DNA from: Bifidobacteriaceae bacterium
Lineage (GTDB): Bacteria; Actinomycetota; Actinomycetes; Actinomycetales; WQXJ01
Assembly: GCA_031258055.1 (NCBI GenBank)
Contig: JAIRNM010000198.1
Coordinates: 1 to 8,831, forward strand
DNA: 8,831 nt
Direction: 5' to 3'
The notes below the pieces were generated by a model, which saw only the letters and a list, made by a program, of their open reading frames with translations, had not been told where the DNA came from and did not search any database. A program made the position numbers and the translations under genes. This document shows, piece after piece, positions 7,287 through 8,831 of this stretch (position 1 is the stretch's first letter; each line of letters begins with the position of its first letter).

Positions 7287-8831
7287 ATGGGCGGTGAGAG
7301 AAAGGGTCGACCGGAGGCGGGGGACTATTTGTGGGCGGGGATGCCATGGGCAGGCTACCTGCTCTGGGATCATTCCCCGCAGTGGCTGGTGGTGCCTGGC
7401 GGTGAGGTGCCAGACTTGTCCGGCTCGGCGGTGGACTCTAGTGACTTGCCGTGGGTGTGTACGGCGATTGACGCGGACGGCAACCCTGTGGAGTTGGCCT
7501 TCGCCCGCACTGGAGAGTACCTGTTCAAACCGGCCTATTGGAACCTTAACACGAACTTTGATGTGTCGCAGCCGCGGATTGATGTACCGAGCGGGATGCT
7601 AGCGGTAACAGTCGGCGGGGAGGTGTCTATGAGGCCGCCTGACATGATTGGTCGTCGTCCTGTGCGGGCTGGTGCCAGGTTGGTGACGGTGGACGCGTCG
7701 GTGTTGTTGGCGGGGTTGCGGCCAACTAAGTTCCGTCCCTGTGACGCGATTTTTGTTTCTGGGGCTGTGGTCGCCGAACTGGCCATGTACCGCGAACGTT
7801 ATCCTGATGGTGACACTTCACCAATCCGCGGCAGTAGCTGGCGCTTGTCAGTGCCGGTGCCGGTGGATGACCGGGTGTTGGCTGTCTACAGAGATCTGGC
7901 GTTCAGGGTTGACCGGCAGGACGGGGCACCTGCGATCAGTCGGGTGGATTTGTTGTGCGTGGCGACGGCGCTGGTGTACGGCGCGGCGATGTACACGACT
8001 GATCCGGAGGTGTATGCGGGGCTTGGCGTGGAGGTGTTGAGGTATGGGGAGACGCGTAATCCTGATGCTGTTGACCGGAAAACCCCTCGCGCCGCCGGTA
8101 AACGGCGCGGCTCGGACCCGACACGGTCAGAGTTGGCCCGGTCACGTCGGGCGTGTTCGTTGGTGCCGGTGACAGCGCCGTTGGGTGGGGCTGGTGAGGG
8201 GCCAGCCCCGGTGGAGTATTTGTGGGCGGGTTTACCTTGCCCGGATGATGCGCTTAGGGGAAGTGGGCGCCCCAAGGTGGTGGTGTCGGCTGGTGAGGTG
8301 CCGGATATGTCTGGTTGGCCAGCGGATTCGGAGGTGTTGCCGTGGGTGTGTACGGCGGTGGACGGGGATGGTGGTCCGGTTGAGGTGGCGTTTGCCCGCA
8401 CTGAGCGGTTCTTGTTTAGGCCCGCTTATTGGAATCTGAACTCAAGGTTTGATGTGTCGGATCCGGTGCGGCATGTGCCGAGTGGGTTGTTGGAGGTGAC
8501 GGCTGGTGAGCCGGGTCCACCACGGGTGTCGGATGTGGTTGGGGTCCGTCCGGTGCGGGCTGGGGCCAGGTTGGTGACGGTGGACACGTCGGTGTTGTTG
8601 GCGGGGTTGCGGCCGGAGAAGTTCCGCCCGGATGATGTGTTGTTGGTGTCTATGGCGGCGATAACTGAGTTTGAGGTTTATCTTCAACGCCTTCCAGGCG
8701 GGGGTGTGCGGCCAGCCAGGGGTGAGCCGTGGCTGTTGTCGACGCCGGTAGCCGTCGACTCCAATGTGCTGTCCTATTTGGCGGGTATAGCTTTTGGGCT
8801 GCAAAGAGCACGCAATCCGGTGGTGGCGGGG
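7287..8831 (+). CDS. Large protein with tandem modules of unknown domain plus PIN nuclease (3' truncated by window edge)
   Basis: An ATG at 7287 opens 515 codons with no stop before the window ends. Two copies of a roughly 297-residue module follow each other, starting with DYLWAG (residue 13) and EYLWAG (310). Each has an unfamiliar first domain of about 120 residues sharing GEVPD.SG, LPWVCTA, AFART, PAYWNLN, FDVS and VPSG, then RPVRAGARLVTVD and a PIN domain. In PIN 1 the acids are D136 (VTVDASVLLAGLRP), E164 (VVAEL), D221 (SRVDLLCVATALVYG) and D239 (TTDPEVY). In PIN 2, D433 and E461 keep the same 28-residue spacing, and the window ends three residues before the expected third acid. A basic linker (about 264-300) joins the modules. 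Strong G at third positions and matching proteins with silent differences confirm the frame. It is probably an RNA-cutting effector, but the role is unknown. No antitoxin is visible beyond the vapB upstream. Confidence 0.88.
   Translation, partial: MGGERKGRPEAGDYLWAGMPWAGYLLWDHSPQWLVVPGGEVPDLSGSAVDSSDLPWVCTAIDADGNPVELAFARTGEYLFKPAYWNLNTNFDVSQPRIDVPSGMLAVTVGGEVSMRPPDMIGRRPVRAGARLVTVDASVLLAGLRPTKFRPCDAIFVSGAVVAELAMYRERYPDGDTSPIRGSSWRLSVPVPVDDRVLAVYRDLAFRVDRQDGAPAISRVDLLCVATALVYGAAMYTTDPEVYAGLGVEVLRYGETRNPDAVDRKTPRAAGKRRGSDPTRSELARSRRACSLVPVTAPLGGAGEGPAPVEYLWAGLPCPDDALRGSGRPKVVVSAGEVPDMSGWPADSEVLPWVCTAVDGDGGPVEVAFARTERFLFRPAYWNLNSRFDVSDPVRHVPSGLLEVTAGEPGPPRVSDVVGVRPVRAGARLVTVDTSVLLAGLRPEKFRPDDVLLVSMAAITEFEVYLQRLPGGGVRPARGEPWLLSTPVAVDSNVLSYLAGIAFGLQRARNPVVAG
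7326..8216 (+). repeat. Tandem module 1 (YLWAG domain + PIN), 891-bp period
   Basis: This is the first complete unit of the tandem coding repeat, measured from the YLWAG codons to the next YLWAG. The 297-codon offset is exact across the shared motifs (D136 to D433, E164 to E461). The match is strongest around the start of the PIN domain: about 60 bases from 7662 and from 8553 differ at only a couple of positions. Confidence 0.85.
8217..8831 (+). repeat. Tandem module 2 (YLWAG domain + PIN), cut by window edge
   Basis: The second unit of the coding repeat starts at the second YLWAG. Its N-terminal stretch differs from module 1 (a variable patch after YLWAG), while LPWVCTA, AFART, PAYWNLN and the PIN start are kept. 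It stops before the third catalytic Asp because the window ends, so whether PIN 2 is complete, or further modules follow, cannot be seen. Confidence 0.85.

Noticed and set aside
7156..7602. 148-codon plus-strand open frame overlapping the start of the PIN-array gene
   Set aside because: It has no motif, is Arg/Trp/Cys-rich as expected for an out-of-frame reading, and conflicts with the repeated, conserved frame from 7287.
7886..8401. 171-codon minus-strand open frame inside the PIN array
   Set aside because: Its Ser/Thr/Pro-rich product is the antisense shadow of GTG/GCG/GGT-rich codons, and the plus-strand module is conserved at protein level.

Overview
The window looks like chromosomal DNA from a high-GC actinobacterium. 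The supporting signs are G/C-rich third codon positions, an actinobacterial-type UvrA, a Tat-exported flavoprotein, several toxin-antitoxin loci, and start codons placed just after a -10-like hexamer, as in leaderless transcription. Genus cannot be fixed from this sequence. No rRNA, tRNA, CRISPR array or transposase was seen.

Layout, left to right. Bases 1-1605 are the C-terminal part of uvrA (nucleotide excision repair), cut by the window edge. A Phd/YefM-like antitoxin and PIN-domain toxin pair follows (1710-2413). After it lies a second, diverged copy of the last 34 codons plus 3' flank of uvrA (2421-2576), so the pair sits between direct repeats of about 155 bp. A strong hairpin terminator (2609-2643) separates this from a convergent gene on the minus strand for a Tat/lipoprotein FAD-binding oxidoreductase of the fumarate reductase-like superfamily (2672-4309). 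Its upstream region holds a perfect CRP/FNR/GlxR-type palindrome (4406-4421) and a leader hairpin (4339-4362).

Next comes a relic of the first toxin-antitoxin pair (4510-4650), retaining the antitoxin C-terminus and the first codons of the toxin. It abuts the 3' end of a minus-strand gene for a membrane-anchored M23 metallopeptidase with FN3-like and bulb-lectin-like domains (4653-6182). A divergent spacer with a palindromic operator candidate leads to a second toxin-antitoxin pair, a ribbon-helix-helix VapB and PIN VapC (6454-7142).

The last 1.5 kb (7287 to the right edge) is one open frame with no stop inside the window. It encodes a tandem array of about 297-residue modules, each an unfamiliar N-terminal domain followed by a PIN nuclease domain. 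Module 1 has the full Asp/Glu/Asp/Asp set; module 2 is cut by the window edge. I do not recognise this architecture, and it is the strongest candidate here for an undescribed system.

Taken together, two housekeeping-type genes (uvrA and the M23 peptidase) and a respiratory-type flavoprotein are interleaved with PIN-nuclease modules that show repeated duplication: a duplicated uvrA tail, a TA relic and a tandem PIN array. The stretch behaves as a small accessory hotspot.
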